A stretch of 64,000 nucleotides of DNA from assembly GCF_008831285.2 (NCBI RefSeq), contig NC_045145.1, forward strand, positions 20,210,802 through 20,274,801, given 5' to 3'. This document shows positions 27,363-38,765 of the stretch, in pieces. Source of the DNA: Nymphaea colorata. Taxonomy: Eukaryota > Streptophyta > Magnoliopsida > Nymphaeales > Nymphaeaceae. How positions within the stretch are numbered: position 1 is the first letter of the stretch; each line of letters opens with the position of its first letter. Under the pieces are notes generated by a model. It worked only from the letters and a program-made list of their open reading frames with translations. It was not told the origin of the DNA and made no database searches. A program made the position numbers and the translations under genes.

Positions 27363-30300
27363 AACAAGCAAGCACACAGTGCATCTATGCATTGTCGCTG
27401 TGTGTTGGGTGCACTTGCAACTTGCTGATATTGGAAACCATTTACTGCACCTGTGGGGGCACTACATTTAATATGGGTCACCAAATCATGCAAGGAATCT
27501 ATTTCTCTGGATTGAATTAGTGTGATTACGGATGCCAATGTTTCCTGATGTGTTGTTTATGACTGTACTTGAATATAAATTGTGTGACTTCATGTCATGT
27601 ATGGGGTTGGTTCTTATAGTAATCGAATGATCAAATAGTTTAATTATTTAAAATTGATGTGATTGTTTCAGAATTCGAGCACTTGAGAGAAGCACGCTCA
27701 TTAGTTCATGGAAAGTTTCATCCTGCTAACAGCACACCACACAGTTATATAGAAATGGTATGATTACGTGCACTATTATCTATTTGATTATTTCAACAAT
27801 AAATACAAGACATCATTCTCCGATAATTTTAGCCATGTTTTATTCCAATAGTGCTGTCAGAAAAGATTGGCATACATTCCATCATTGTTGATTGCAGACT
27901 TTTGGCTTCACTTTCATTTGTTTGACTTCTATTAGAACTTTGCTTTAACCTTCTTATCTGGACTCTTTTCTTGCTTGGTTGAGTTTCATGTCTGACTTGT
28001 AGACACAAATCGAAATCTGATTAAACTCATGCTGCATAGCATATATTGAAAATTAGTCCTACCAATTTATGCCCTTCCCTGCAAGGCATGATGAACAGCC
28101 TTGAACCAAAAGGTCAGATGCTGGATCTCTCAGTTCTGTCCTTGTAAGCACATCGAGGATCGATGTAAATGCAAACATTGTTTCTCTCTTATGTGCATCC
28201 TTGTTTTATCATTTATTGTGCATGATAGCTAATATCTTTTTATGGATTGTTTGTCTTGTTTCTACATGTGAAGACAACAAATAGCCGCCTCACAAATGCA
28301 GAAAGTGACAGGGACGTGCGACATTTTGAATTTGAAATTCTTTCATCTGTAAGTCCAACCTATCTTATGCATGATTATGGCTAGATTGTGGTTTGAGCTT
28401 TAATATCAAGCTTCTTGTTTCTCTTGGTTCTAAACTAGGGGTTCAAATAAACTGTCTTTGGCTCTAAGTTTTTTTTTTTCTTGTTTTCCATCTGTTCAGC
28501 TTCTCTTAATCCTCTCTTGCACCCATTTTTCAGATTGTCCAGTCACTATGATATTCAATTTAATGATGTTGATCTTACGATGGTTTCTTGGTAGGATATA
28601 AAATATGAAGTAGGTGATATTCTTGAGGTTCTCCCAAGTCAAAATCCAGATGCTGTGGATGCCTTTATATGTCGGTGTAATCTGGATGCTGATGCTTATA
28701 TAACGGTAATTATGAGCTCATTCACTATTTTCTTTTTTGGGATGGTTGACAGAAAATGGGTTAAATTATATAGCCCTTTTTTCCCTTTTCCCAATAATAT
28801 ATCTTTTCTAGGTTTGTCATGCTACTCAGATGTTTTACCTTTTATGGACAAAGTCTGGTAAGAAATGTTTTGCTCGAAGACTGTTACTTCATGTCCTTTT
28901 AACAACAAATTGTTATGTCAATCTTGTTGCCAAGTAATCACATAGGCTGTGAAGTGCTCAATCCTGTGGTTTGATGCTATCTGTTAATGTAATTTGGGAC
29001 ACTGTCCATGTATAGAAAAATTTATGAGCAATTGTTACTTCAGAAAAACATGGAAATTTTCCATTATACACAATCTTTTAAGATGTCTGAGAAAAGTGCT
29101 TTTCTGAAATATCGTGATGGAAACCTCACAAAATGCCCAACATTGATAGAGGTGATAATGATTCTTATTTAAGAGTATTTTGGCTAAAGCTTGGCTATAA
29201 GTGATACGAAGCATTCAAAATGTTTTTGGTTTTTAAATTTCCTGAGCTACAGAAAGTGGTTTATCTCTTCCATTTTTATTTGAAATTGGAGCTTGCATGT
29301 AATAAATGAATGTTGGTGGTTCTGTTTCTGTTAGGCTTGACCGTGATAATGATCTTTTGGTATCCTCTTGATAAAAGACTTAAGACTAATATGAATCTTT
29401 CTTTCCTGCAATGATTAGATGAGTTATTTTCAATCGGAATCAAATTAACTTTCTTGGCATAAAACTTTGGAACACCAGTATATTTTTTTCTTTTATGCTA
29501 GTTGTTTTGGGATTGTTCATTTTTGTTTTGACAACTTACTGTATTTTCTCTGCCATGAAATTCTTCATTCTAATGGCTCCATCTGTTTTTGACAGATTAC
29601 TCTGAAAATTAGTAAAATTTTAATGTTAATTCTTTTAGGTGCACAATGCTGATCCAGGAAGGGGAAATCTGGCTCATTTGGAGAACTTCAAGAAGCCTGT
29701 TAAACTGAGAAAATTTGTGGACCTAACAATGGACATTGCTTCAGCTTCACCTAGACGTTACTTTTTTGAGGTAAGATACCTTCATCAAAGTTTTGACCTT
29801 ATACCGTATTTGGAAAAGTATGGAAGTTGGCTGGCTACTCAGTATGATTCGAATCATCCTTTTTCATCTCTAAGTCAAACAGATGTACATCTATGTGATT
29901 CTTAAGATGTTTAAACAGAGGGGAGACACATCTTAAGCATTCATGTCAGCTTACCTTTATCTTCATTTAAGTGAAAAAGAAAGGGGGCATTGTTACTTAG
30001 CATGGGAACATGATGGTACTTGTATGTTCCTTTTATAATTCGTCAAAACGAGATTATTAATTGTATTCGACTTATTATTAGACTCAAAAACCAGAAGCAG
30101 CAAATGTATAGGTGAGTAAAATCTGTAACAAATTGAAGCAGGAACCCAGAAAGTTTAGGAATCCTAGAGAAATGAAATTTTAAGGCATAGGAAGTGGATA
30201 GAATTGAAAAAAATCAAACTTTATGAACCAGACTCTTACTACTTAGGGTGCTTATCATTGCAACTTACCTGCAGCTTCGTTCTGATTATTGGAAAAAGAT

Positions 30301-32478
30301 TATGTTTTGACATTCTAAAATTTTGGTGCACTATGTTATGCCAAAAATAAAGTCAATGCATTGATATTGGAGGTTACATCCATTAGCAGAGTAGTTAGCA
30401 TTAAAGATGAAATTGTCACTTTATTTATATATACTGTTTGCTGCAGGTGATGAGTTTTTTTGCGACTGCTGAGCATGAAAAGGAAAAGCTTCAATATTTC
30501 GCTTCCCCAGAAGGTAGAGATGACCTGTACCAATACAACCAAAAAGAAAGAAGAACAGTCCTGGAGGTGATTGTGTCTCAAATTGTGAAATTCTTTTGTG
30601 GCATAATAATTTATTAGTGTAAAAGCAAAATAAGTTTCCACAACTTCATTTCCTGTATAAGCATTTGCACACCTATCGTGTTATCCTGTTGCATTCTCTT
30701 TATAAATTAGCAGTCCATACTTCAGTGTGTAAGCTGTAGTGTTTTCTTGTGTATCACATGACACTGCTTGCTTTATGAACTTTCCAGAGTTCAATTTAGT
30801 AAGGTTGTTCGTATTACTAGTTTCTTTAGTATGGAATATATAATATGGAGAACTTAGATTTTTATTCTTCTTCACAACTTTTCTTTTTCCGTTAAAAGAT
30901 GGCTATTCTGAGAACCATGCAGTGTTGCAGGATGTGGGTCTTGGTTTTGTTGTTCCCAATCAAGTAAACCACTTTATTTTCTCTGTGTCAAGTCAAAAAT
31001 TGTGACCTTTCCCCCAAATCCACGTCAGTGTAGCTCTATGGGTACTTCATAATCTTTTGTGTTAATTCTTCTTCTTTTATTTGCCATACTTTGTCAGCTA
31101 TTAATAGTTATGGATGCTTGATTCTTATAAACACCAAATTGCTTGCCTTTCTCTTGCCTGTATGTTTCAACCTTGCATTGGAGCTTGGTACTTGAGAAAT
31201 CTCTTGCGAGTAATGGTTGACAAAATAAAGGTGTGTAGTTTGGGAATGCATCTGGACTAGGAATCGACAGAAAGTGGACATTAGCTTGGAATTGGTCCAG
31301 CAGCAGGGAGGTGTTCCCTGCATCATTACACCTGCTTTAGCTTTTGACCATCCATGCACGTGCAGATTGTGTGGTTTTTGTAGAATTCAGCTTTTTTTAA
31401 GAATTTGGAAATCATGTCTTTCCGTTAACCTGCAAATCTGATTTTTTGCTGCAGCTTTTGTTCACTTTCTGCAGCTTTCTATTGTTTTGAATCCTGTGAC
31501 ATGATGTCTATGACAATATATAAGTACCCTCCCTTTCTTTGATATGCAATCGGATGAGAATATGAGGTCATCATACAAGAAAACTGACAGCAAATTCATA
31601 CTGCAGGTATTGGAGGATTTCCCTTCTGTTCAGATGCCTTTTGATTGGCTAGTGCAGTTGGTTCCTCCATTAAAAACACGGTTATTTTCCATTGCCTCTT
31701 CCCCTTCACTTCATCCGAACCAAGTTCATTTGACGGTGGCTGTTGTGTCATGGTCAACTCCACTAAAACGGAAAAGACATGGCCTTTGCTCTTCTTGGCT
31801 TGCAGGTTTAAACCCAGGTAAAGGTTCACCTCATTTAACATTTTTTTTTCCTTTGTTGAAAGTTGGCTAATCAGAATTTGTGCTTCTAATAAGTAATGAT
31901 ATGGTATCTGCCTATCTGGTTCTTTTTCCCCTGAAAATCTGTTTGCAGGAACACAAATTCCTGCATGGTTCCGTCATGGCTCACTTCCATACCCATCACC
32001 ACCTCTGCCTCTCATTCTAGTTGGACCAGGGACTGGTTGCGCTCCATTTCGAGGTTTTATACAGGAAAGAGAAGTACAAAGTGCTGCTGGTCCTACTGCT
32101 CCTACCCTTTTCTTCTTTGGTTGCAGAAATAAGGAGAAAGACTTTCTGTACAAGGACTTTTGGCTTTCACATGCACATGGTTGTGGGGTTCTTTCAGAAG
32201 AGAAAGGAGGAGGATTCTTTGTTGCTTTTTCCAGGGATCAACCACGTAAGGTCTATGTACAGCACAAGATGCAGGAAGAGAGCCAACGCATTTGGAACCT
32301 GTTGAGTGATGGTGCTGCTGTATATATTGCTGGCTCTGCATCCAAGATGCCAGCTGATGTTACTTCATGCTTAGAGGACATCATATCAAAAGAGGCTGGT
32401 GTTCCTCGAGAATCTGCTGTTCGGTTACTTAGGCAATTGGAAAAAGTTGGTAGGTTCAACATCGAGTCGTGGTCTTGA
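24383..32478 (+). CDS. ATR3: ATR3/NDOR1/Tah18-type NADPH diflavin reductase, twelve exons
   Basis: Exons are 24383-24535, 24646-24723, 24810-24914, 25331-25422, 26054-26238, 27672-27757, 28274-28348, 28595-28705, 29639-29770, 30447-30566, 31607-31817 and 31949-32478, all GT-AG, giving 625 residues (Arabidopsis ATR3 is very close in length). The enzyme passes electrons from NADPH through FAD and FMN to the anamorsin/Dre2 partner in cytosolic Fe-S cluster assembly and is essential in known plants. The FMN-binding flavodoxin domain shows FATQTGNAQDAAE near residue 15, STTGQGDTPDSMK and FGLGDSGYQKYN. The FAD domain has RLFSIASSP from residue 404. The NADPH domain has GPGTGCAPFRG from residue 475 and YIAGSASKMP. 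The chain ends in Trp-Ser, the usual C-terminus. A second in-frame ATG lies five codons in. Intron 5 carries a TRIM retroelement; the exons look intact. Confidence 0.92.
26423..27118 (+). mobile_element. TRIM-type mini LTR element with three LTRs, in ATR3-like intron 5
   Basis: The element body (26428-27113) is flanked by identical GATCC target copies (26423-26427 and 27114-27118). It has three LTR copies: 26428-26618, 26695-26872 and 26941-27113. The first two begin TGTAACAC and all end GGTTGTTACA. After LTR 1 comes a primer-binding site TGGTATTAGAGCC (26620-26632) and a spacer of about 76 bases that ends in a purine tract AAGGGGGGTGGAT. The same spacer, slightly altered, separates LTR 2 and LTR 3. 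No protein is encoded, as expected of terminal-repeat retrotransposons in miniature. LTR 3 lacks the first 20 or so bases. It lies in the sense orientation inside the 1.4-kb fifth intron, far from the splice sites. Confidence 0.88.
27328..27361. repeat. (TA)n microsatellite in ATR3-like intron 5
   Basis: About 17 TA units, interrupted once by TG, about 215 bases after the TRIM element and 310 bases before exon 6. Confidence 0.85.
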
Positions 32479-32789
32479 GTTCATCTTCAACATTGATTCT
32501 TTATTTATGCGTGGGCATTTAGAACGCTACCATGAGGCTCAAGAGATAATAAGACGGGTCTTTGAACGCTGTGCCAGCCTCAGTTTGAATGATCAATGTA
32601 ATTTCTAATGAGCAGTGTTTGCTTCGTTTTAGCCTGTTATTAAGTGAAACGTAAGTCTCTACTCTGTACTTTGTGGCAAGTGATTCTGTAACTACCCATG
32701 GAAGCTAAGTAACAAGCTGCACCTGTTCTGAGAGATTTTCGGTACTTGTTTGAATTTAGCTACAGTGTAACGGAGAAGATAACAGCTGC

Positions 32790-33985
32790 GGGGGGGGGGT
32801 GGGGGAATAGGTCCCCCAACCTTTATTGACAAAAAATATATATACAGTTAGAAAAAATGCAGGCTAACAGATAACCTTGAAGCAACAAAGAGATACACAA
32901 AAGGAAGGGCTAGCCCTCAGCCCAATCCTCATCATTCCTTAAACAGAACTACAGTAAGAGTATGGAGATGCATTTTAGAAACATCAATTGGCAGTTCCTC
33001 ACTAAACTGAAACATAGTTAGAACCAGGGAAATTCACCAAAATTGAGGAATGGAATGGAGATCGATTCTGAATCATCCTGGCAATAGCCGTTTTTCAGCC
33101 TTCTGTTGCTGCATTGAAGCAAAATTCTGACGGAATAAAAAAAGGATGCCTCTGTCCACTAGCAGCTTGTTGCATCGGCGAAAAGCCCTTCCTAATTAAG
33201 TCTGTCCACACATATCTGATTATCAGGGAGCTGTCTCCATTTAGACACCGTAAATCTGAGCCCCTCCAGCAGCAGTAACTAAGGAGCAACACCGTAAATC
33301 TGTCCATTCCAGCACGCCTAAGGGAATCCCAGTGTCAAGCCAGATCTGGACCGCTTCTCTCTGGTCATTCTTCCATCTTAGCTGTAGTATATGCTCCTTA
33401 ACAAACTTTCAGGCAAGCAAGGAGGGGCTTGTAGCAAGGAGGGGCTTGTTTTCAAATTTCCTCCCATTTCATCCTGTGTTGGTTCTTGCAAAGTTCACAC
33501 CTGAACACAATGTGGAATCTCTACTTCATTAATCTGGACTCCAACAGAAGCAGACCTTCACAATCCACCTCGCGCGGGGGATTCCAAAGGTCTTCCAAAT
33601 GAGGTGGTGTCAATCGGGACCCTTAAGCCTTACGAAGTTTCAAATGGTACGCCTGCTGATTTCATTTACCAGGGTTCATCATCCAACTGAGTTGATCTGA
33701 CTGCCCATATGTGAGCAAAGGGAGTTTGGACATTACCCACGTAGTCAGACAAAAAATTCTGCGGTAACTTCCCATCCTCCAACACTGCTTCTCTAATCGA
33801 GATCCGGAGGGTTGGTACGACGAGATTAAGCATTTCACTTGGGACCTTCTTATTTAGAGGCTCATCAGGCCACCAGTCCTGCCATAAGCGAACCTTATCT
33901 CCATTGCCATTTGATATTAAGTCGGATATGTTTCCAAGCACGGGAGACGCCTTTCCATGCAGGTAAGGAACGAGGGAAACTGTTG
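32790..33985 (-). pseudogene. LINE (non-LTR retrotransposon) ORF2 relic, 5'-truncated
   Basis: On the minus strand, 33666-33941 encodes a segment with GNGDKVRLWQDWWPDEPL. This matches the region between reverse transcriptase and the zinc-finger part of plant LINE ORF2 proteins. Only C-terminal sequence is present: the reverse transcriptase would lie to the right and is absent, as expected from 5' truncation during LINE insertion. Sequence toward 32790 is interrupted by stops and is assigned to the element only by continuity. A poly-G/C tract, not a clear poly(A), marks the left edge. No target duplication was found, so the limits are approximate. Confidence 0.55.
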
Positions 33986-36900
33986 GCCAATCAAAAGTTC
34001 GGTCTGGCTAGATAGTTTTGTTTCACAAGCCACAAGTCAGGTAAGGAAGATTGGCTAGAATAAGTTTGTAAAATTATTAGATAACGTGTGATACTGGCCA
34101 TGGTCTTTGTTAGCTCTGGACTCGTCTCACGTAAGTCAATAAAATCTCAAATTATTAGTTACTTTTTCTCCATAGAAAAAAATATTTTTCTTATGTTAAA
34201 AGAGAAATTACTTAATTAAATTGTTGAAATTTTGATCATATCCTGAGTTAAGTCGCCTACCACTTCCTTTCCTAGGACGCCCTTTCGCTTATGGGATAAA
34301 CGGCATCACGAAGCATCATAGTTGGATGATCAGCTGCATTCCAAATGAAGAGACCCTTTAACAGATGTCGGCACGGCCTGATCTGCGCCGTCCATGGAAC
34401 CAGAGGATATCATAAGGTGCTTGCTGGTGCATCAAAAACCAGTCTTGGACCCTTGAGCGGATGGAGGAAGAGAGAGGAGAAAGCTTCGGTCATCGCTCGA
34501 CTTGCTCACGCGGTGTTTGCAGGTGGCACTTGCAACATTTGAGTAATTATTAAGCCACGAAAGGCTGCTGTCATTCCAAGTGAAGCCGTTCCCTTTGTTA
34601 ACAACCAAAACGGGCTGTATGTTGTGCGTCTCCCACGCTATCAATTTCTTGCAACCAAGTTAATATTGTCGCGATTACTATGAGGAATGTTTTGCTTCAT
34701 TTTTACAAAAATGCAGCGTGTTAAGAAGTTCGATGTGGTGCCTAGGGAAGTGGACAGTTCTGGGGATACGACTCCCCCATGCATACACTATATAATGGAA
34801 ATTAATGAACAACTTATGTCATTTTCTAACACCAGAAATTAAACCAAGATGTGCAATTTAATTGCATCCTCAGGTGCATGATCAAACCTCGTGGTCAACA
34901 ACTTGCTTTAATTTAAGGCCTACACCTGTTTAGGCTTGCGTAAAAGGTGGGACACCATGAATCGTTTTCAACTTCGACTACTTTTTTATGGCCAAAGCCC
35001 AATCCATTCAGCAAGCGGTCAACAGAGCGAGAGAAATAGGAATTTATGCAGGCGGGGTGTGAAGCTAATGATGCAAAAGTGAGCCTCCAGCCATTGAAGC
35101 GTGTCCCTTACTCACTGTTTTTGTTGGCTCTGAAGAATACAGAGAATGGGAGCTTCCCCATGGGACATTGGGAAACCCTGTGTGAGAAAAGCTTTCTGTA
35201 ATCAGTTTTTGGTCTGCCTTCTTCTTTTAAGGCGTCTGGTCTCACTAGAGACTAATTTGTGTGTGTGTACTTAACTTTTTGCTAATAAAATCTTCAAGAA
35301 CCTACCCTGCAGGTGTTTTCCTGAAATCTCAGTTCATTGCACCAACCTCCTTGAAGCTTTCAACCTCTCTATAGATAGCTATGGGAAATATATTAATGTT
35401 GAGTTGCACCGACTACGTAGGAGGAAGCAGGTTTTACGCGAGATGCAACAAAGCGAGTTACTTTTCTCATGAATTTGGACCGAAAATCGATAAACGTATT
35501 GCTACAATTTTTTCCATCTAGGAGTAACCTTAAAAATTAAACTTTTGGAACATAAGAGAACGCAATTTATATATGCGATTGTGTGGCACCTGACCGACGC
35601 TCTCTTTTCCACTTGGTGGGTCTCGTCTGTCGATCGCTTCATCAATAGTCTGCTCTTTCTAATTGGTTTTCGTATTCTTCCGTTGATGTACAAATCTTCG
35701 GTTATAATCAACAATGAATGACTTGGTGACGGCATTATTTTGTTACCAAACCAAATGAGAAGTAGTATTTGCTGATTAACTCATAGTGGATTAGTTTTTG
35801 GTGTGGATCCGACAAGTTACAGAAGCTGAGAAACTTCCTTTCGATTTGTTCTAAGCCATGTTAAAGGTATATATTGTGCATGTGAACCGCTCGATATGTT
35901 CTGAATATATTCTTTTATTCTCGTCACAACGTGTGACCACAAACTTAAGAATCTGATCGTGGTTATATACAGATATAGATGCTGAAAGAAAGAACATGCG
36001 TATGATGGTGAGGAGCACGGGATCTATCAAACGAAGTAGTATCCATTGTGTGGGCTCCACAATAATTAATGGGACCCATGAACTGATCATTACTGTACTG
36101 TGATTGGTGAGGTACCATAGAATTACTTGGTTCGAGCCATTCTATAAGTTAGAATTCTATGGGCACTAAAGCATATGACAATCATTTCAAATGTTTTATG
36201 TATTTCTGCTTCAATACTAAAGTTTCAGTTGCTGTAGAATAAAAAGAAACATGATCCCGACGTCTTTTCTTCGTCCAAATGGAATTTCCATTTAGCAGGC
36301 CAAAAGATTCACGCAGATCACGAAAAAAGGAAGATATACTATGTGCAAGATGGCGTTTGATCTCAGCCGTGCGTCCTACCAATGCATCTCGATGGCTAGA
36401 ATCACATGCACATATGAGTCGGTGAGAATATGGATTGTTCCTAGCAATATCCAGATGTATTTCTTTGTAATGTCTGGAATGAACAGGAAACATGGTGCAG
36501 TGCTAAAGTATTGAACTCAAAGTACAGGCCATGTAGCAATATATCAAGTGCGGAATTGATTGACTTGGGAATAGTATATTATATATGTCACGGGCATGAC
36601 GCGAACCCCGGTAAGCATGCAAGTGGTTTTCTTTCATAGATCTCTGTGATGAACATCAGAGAATGAGCTATCTCTACGTATGGGAAACACGGTTTTCTAT
36701 GCGTTTTCATGTAATAGTCTTCAGAGATAGTATTTTCTCACCTATGAGGTACTGGCCGGAATTTGAAGAAACAGGCTTTCCCTGAGGCCGGCCGACCTGA
36801 ATAAAATCAGGTCTATTAGACTAACTGTGAAGGCGAATTAAAGTTCGTTTGTAGGGGATGAGGTTTGCATCTTTCAATGACATAAGCCACAACCATCATG

Positions 36901-37395
36901 GCTTACAAGGAAACTCAAGAACACAAAATTGAGGCTTGATCTAAGGTTTTCAACTAAGGGTTTTCTTTTTTCCTCTTTCCTTTTCAACTTCCGTATGCTC
37001 AGGCGATCAAGAGGGCAATCAGGACTCTTAAGTCCCATTTTGCCAAAACAGAGACGAAAAGCCTTTTTTGGAGGAATTTTGTAATTTTTCCTGTAGATTA
37101 ATTAACAGTCTGACTTTTCCCCTCATACTTAACGTGCACCCCAACTCCAAGCAAGCGACCATTATACTTCCCCACCTTTTTGTGTGTATCCGTGTGCGTG
37201 TAGTGCTGAGGGGGAGAATTCTCAGTTGACTGACAATGGAGGATGTTGCTTCACCTCTAAGAACTGCTCGAGTTTAAAGACCCCTCGGCTGTACAATCTC
37301 CGAATGATAGTGGCACTAATTAACCTGTAAACACCTCTCTTTCTCTTCTCTCCCTCTTTCTCTCTCTGTGTGAATCCTCCCTCTTCGATTCGCGG
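33986..37395. other. Intergenic DNA upstream of the 2OG dioxygenase gene
   Basis: No coding, RNA or transposon signature recognised in 3.4 kb. Open frames at 34345-34644 lie on both strands and overlap, which speaks against either being a gene. A CT-rich stretch (37335-37385) directly before the ATG at 37396 looks like a pyrimidine-rich 5' UTR; no convincing TATA box was seen. Confidence 0.45.
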
Positions 37396-38721
37396 ATGAC
37401 CGCACCTGAAGCTCAACCTGAATTCCCTCTGATAATGGACATGTCGAAGCCCTTAGAGGAGACAGACCTGGCCAGCCTCTATTATACATGCCAAGAATGG
37501 GGTATCTTCCTGGTAGCCAATCATGGCATACCAATGGAGGTCCCAGACAAGGTGTACTCCCTCTCTAAGCCCCTATTTAACTTTCCTTTCCAAGCAAAGA
37601 GGAAGATTGGACCTGGCTCCACTTTCAGAAGCTACACGCCCCCCTTCGTCGTCTCTCCCTTTTTCGAAAGCATTCGCGTTAATGGCCCCGACTTTGGTGC
37701 CTCTGCTACCAACTGGTCATCTGCTCTCGTCGGTGAACCTCAACTGGAGTTATGGTAGTATCATCACGATGGCAATGGCTATTTCTCATTTTCTTTTGTT
37801 CTTTTCAATTTTTTCTGTCGTAAGATTGGGTCTGCGACCTAAAGACCTGTTCATTTTGGTCTCAAATTAAAGATGCATATATACATGTCCATGTCTTTAG
37901 AGATCATGTAGGTTACATTCATGTGATCAGTATCTAAGAAAACGATTTTAACGTTTCATTTTTGAATTTCTTTGCACAAGATAAATTCCATTTATAGGCA
38001 GTTATGATTCTTTATATGCACTTTTGGTATATTTAATTGTTTCTTAGGATCATGAAGAATGAACGCTTAATTTTCACTTGGCAGCGAAGCATTGGGAGAG
38101 TATGGAGCGAAGCTGCAGGAACTAGCAAAGAGAATCGTCTCCATGTTGCTTGCAAGCCTGGGAGATGGAATGAAGAAGGCCCACGAATCTGAATTTGCTA
38201 GATGTCATGGGTATCTCAGGATCAACAATTACATCCCACCCGATGGTGATTGTGTGGAATTTGAAGGGCTTGGAATGCACACTGACATGAGCTGCATCAC
38301 CATTGTTTACCAGGATCAAATCGGTGGCCTAAAAGCTAGAGCAAATTCCGGTGAATGGGTCGACATAGAGCCACGAGAAGGTGTATTAGCGGTGAACATC
38401 GGGGACATGCTTCGAGCTTGGTCCAATGGGAAACTCAGAGCATCAGAACATAAGGTGGTCTTGAAAGCTTCCACAGGTAGGCTGTCCATGGCTTTCTTCT
38501 GGTCCTTTGAGGATGAGAAGGTCATTTGGGCACCTGAGGAAATGGTAGGGAAAGGTTTCCCGAGGGTTTATAAACCATTTCTCTGTTTGGATTACGTAAA
38601 ATTCCGAGAGGAAGGTGGTGACTGTGAAGATTTTGACAGAGTTGGAATTACTGTCGACGACTTCGCAAGGATCAGAGATCAGGAATATAGTAATTCACAG
38701 ACAGAGAAGATACAACTGTAG
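37396..38721 (+). CDS. 2OG-Fe(II) dioxygenase, gibberellin-oxidase-like, two exons
   Basis: Exon 1 is 37396-37754 and exon 2 is 38085-38721 (GT-AG, phase matched), giving 331 residues. Such enzymes couple oxidation of a small-molecule substrate to decarboxylation of 2-oxoglutarate. Exon 1 holds the N-terminal non-haem dioxygenase domain, with FPLIMDMSKP and CQEWGIFLVANHGIP. Exon 2 holds the catalytic jelly-roll. The iron ligands are His185 and Asp187 (in GMHTDMS) and His242 (in RASEHKV); the 2OG-binding pair is Arg252 and Ser254 (in GRLSMAFF). All catalytic residues are present. The C-terminal part resembles the plant group annotated as gibberellin 20-oxidase-like, but the substrate cannot be read from sequence, so I give no symbol. 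ATG 37396 is the first in frame and starts a normal N-terminus. AATAAA follows at 38760. Confidence 0.88.
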
Positions 38722-38759
38722 TATGAATGCTGGCTATGTACTTTGGGAAATTAAATTAC

Positions 38760-38765
38760 AATAAA
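38760..38765 (+). terminator. Poly(A) signal of the dioxygenase gene
   Basis: A canonical AATAAA, 39 bases after the stop codon, inside an A-rich stretch. Confidence 0.45.

Noticed and set aside
34345-34644. Overlapping open frames of 65 and 70 residues on opposite strands
   Set aside because: Neither resembles a known family or has splice partners.
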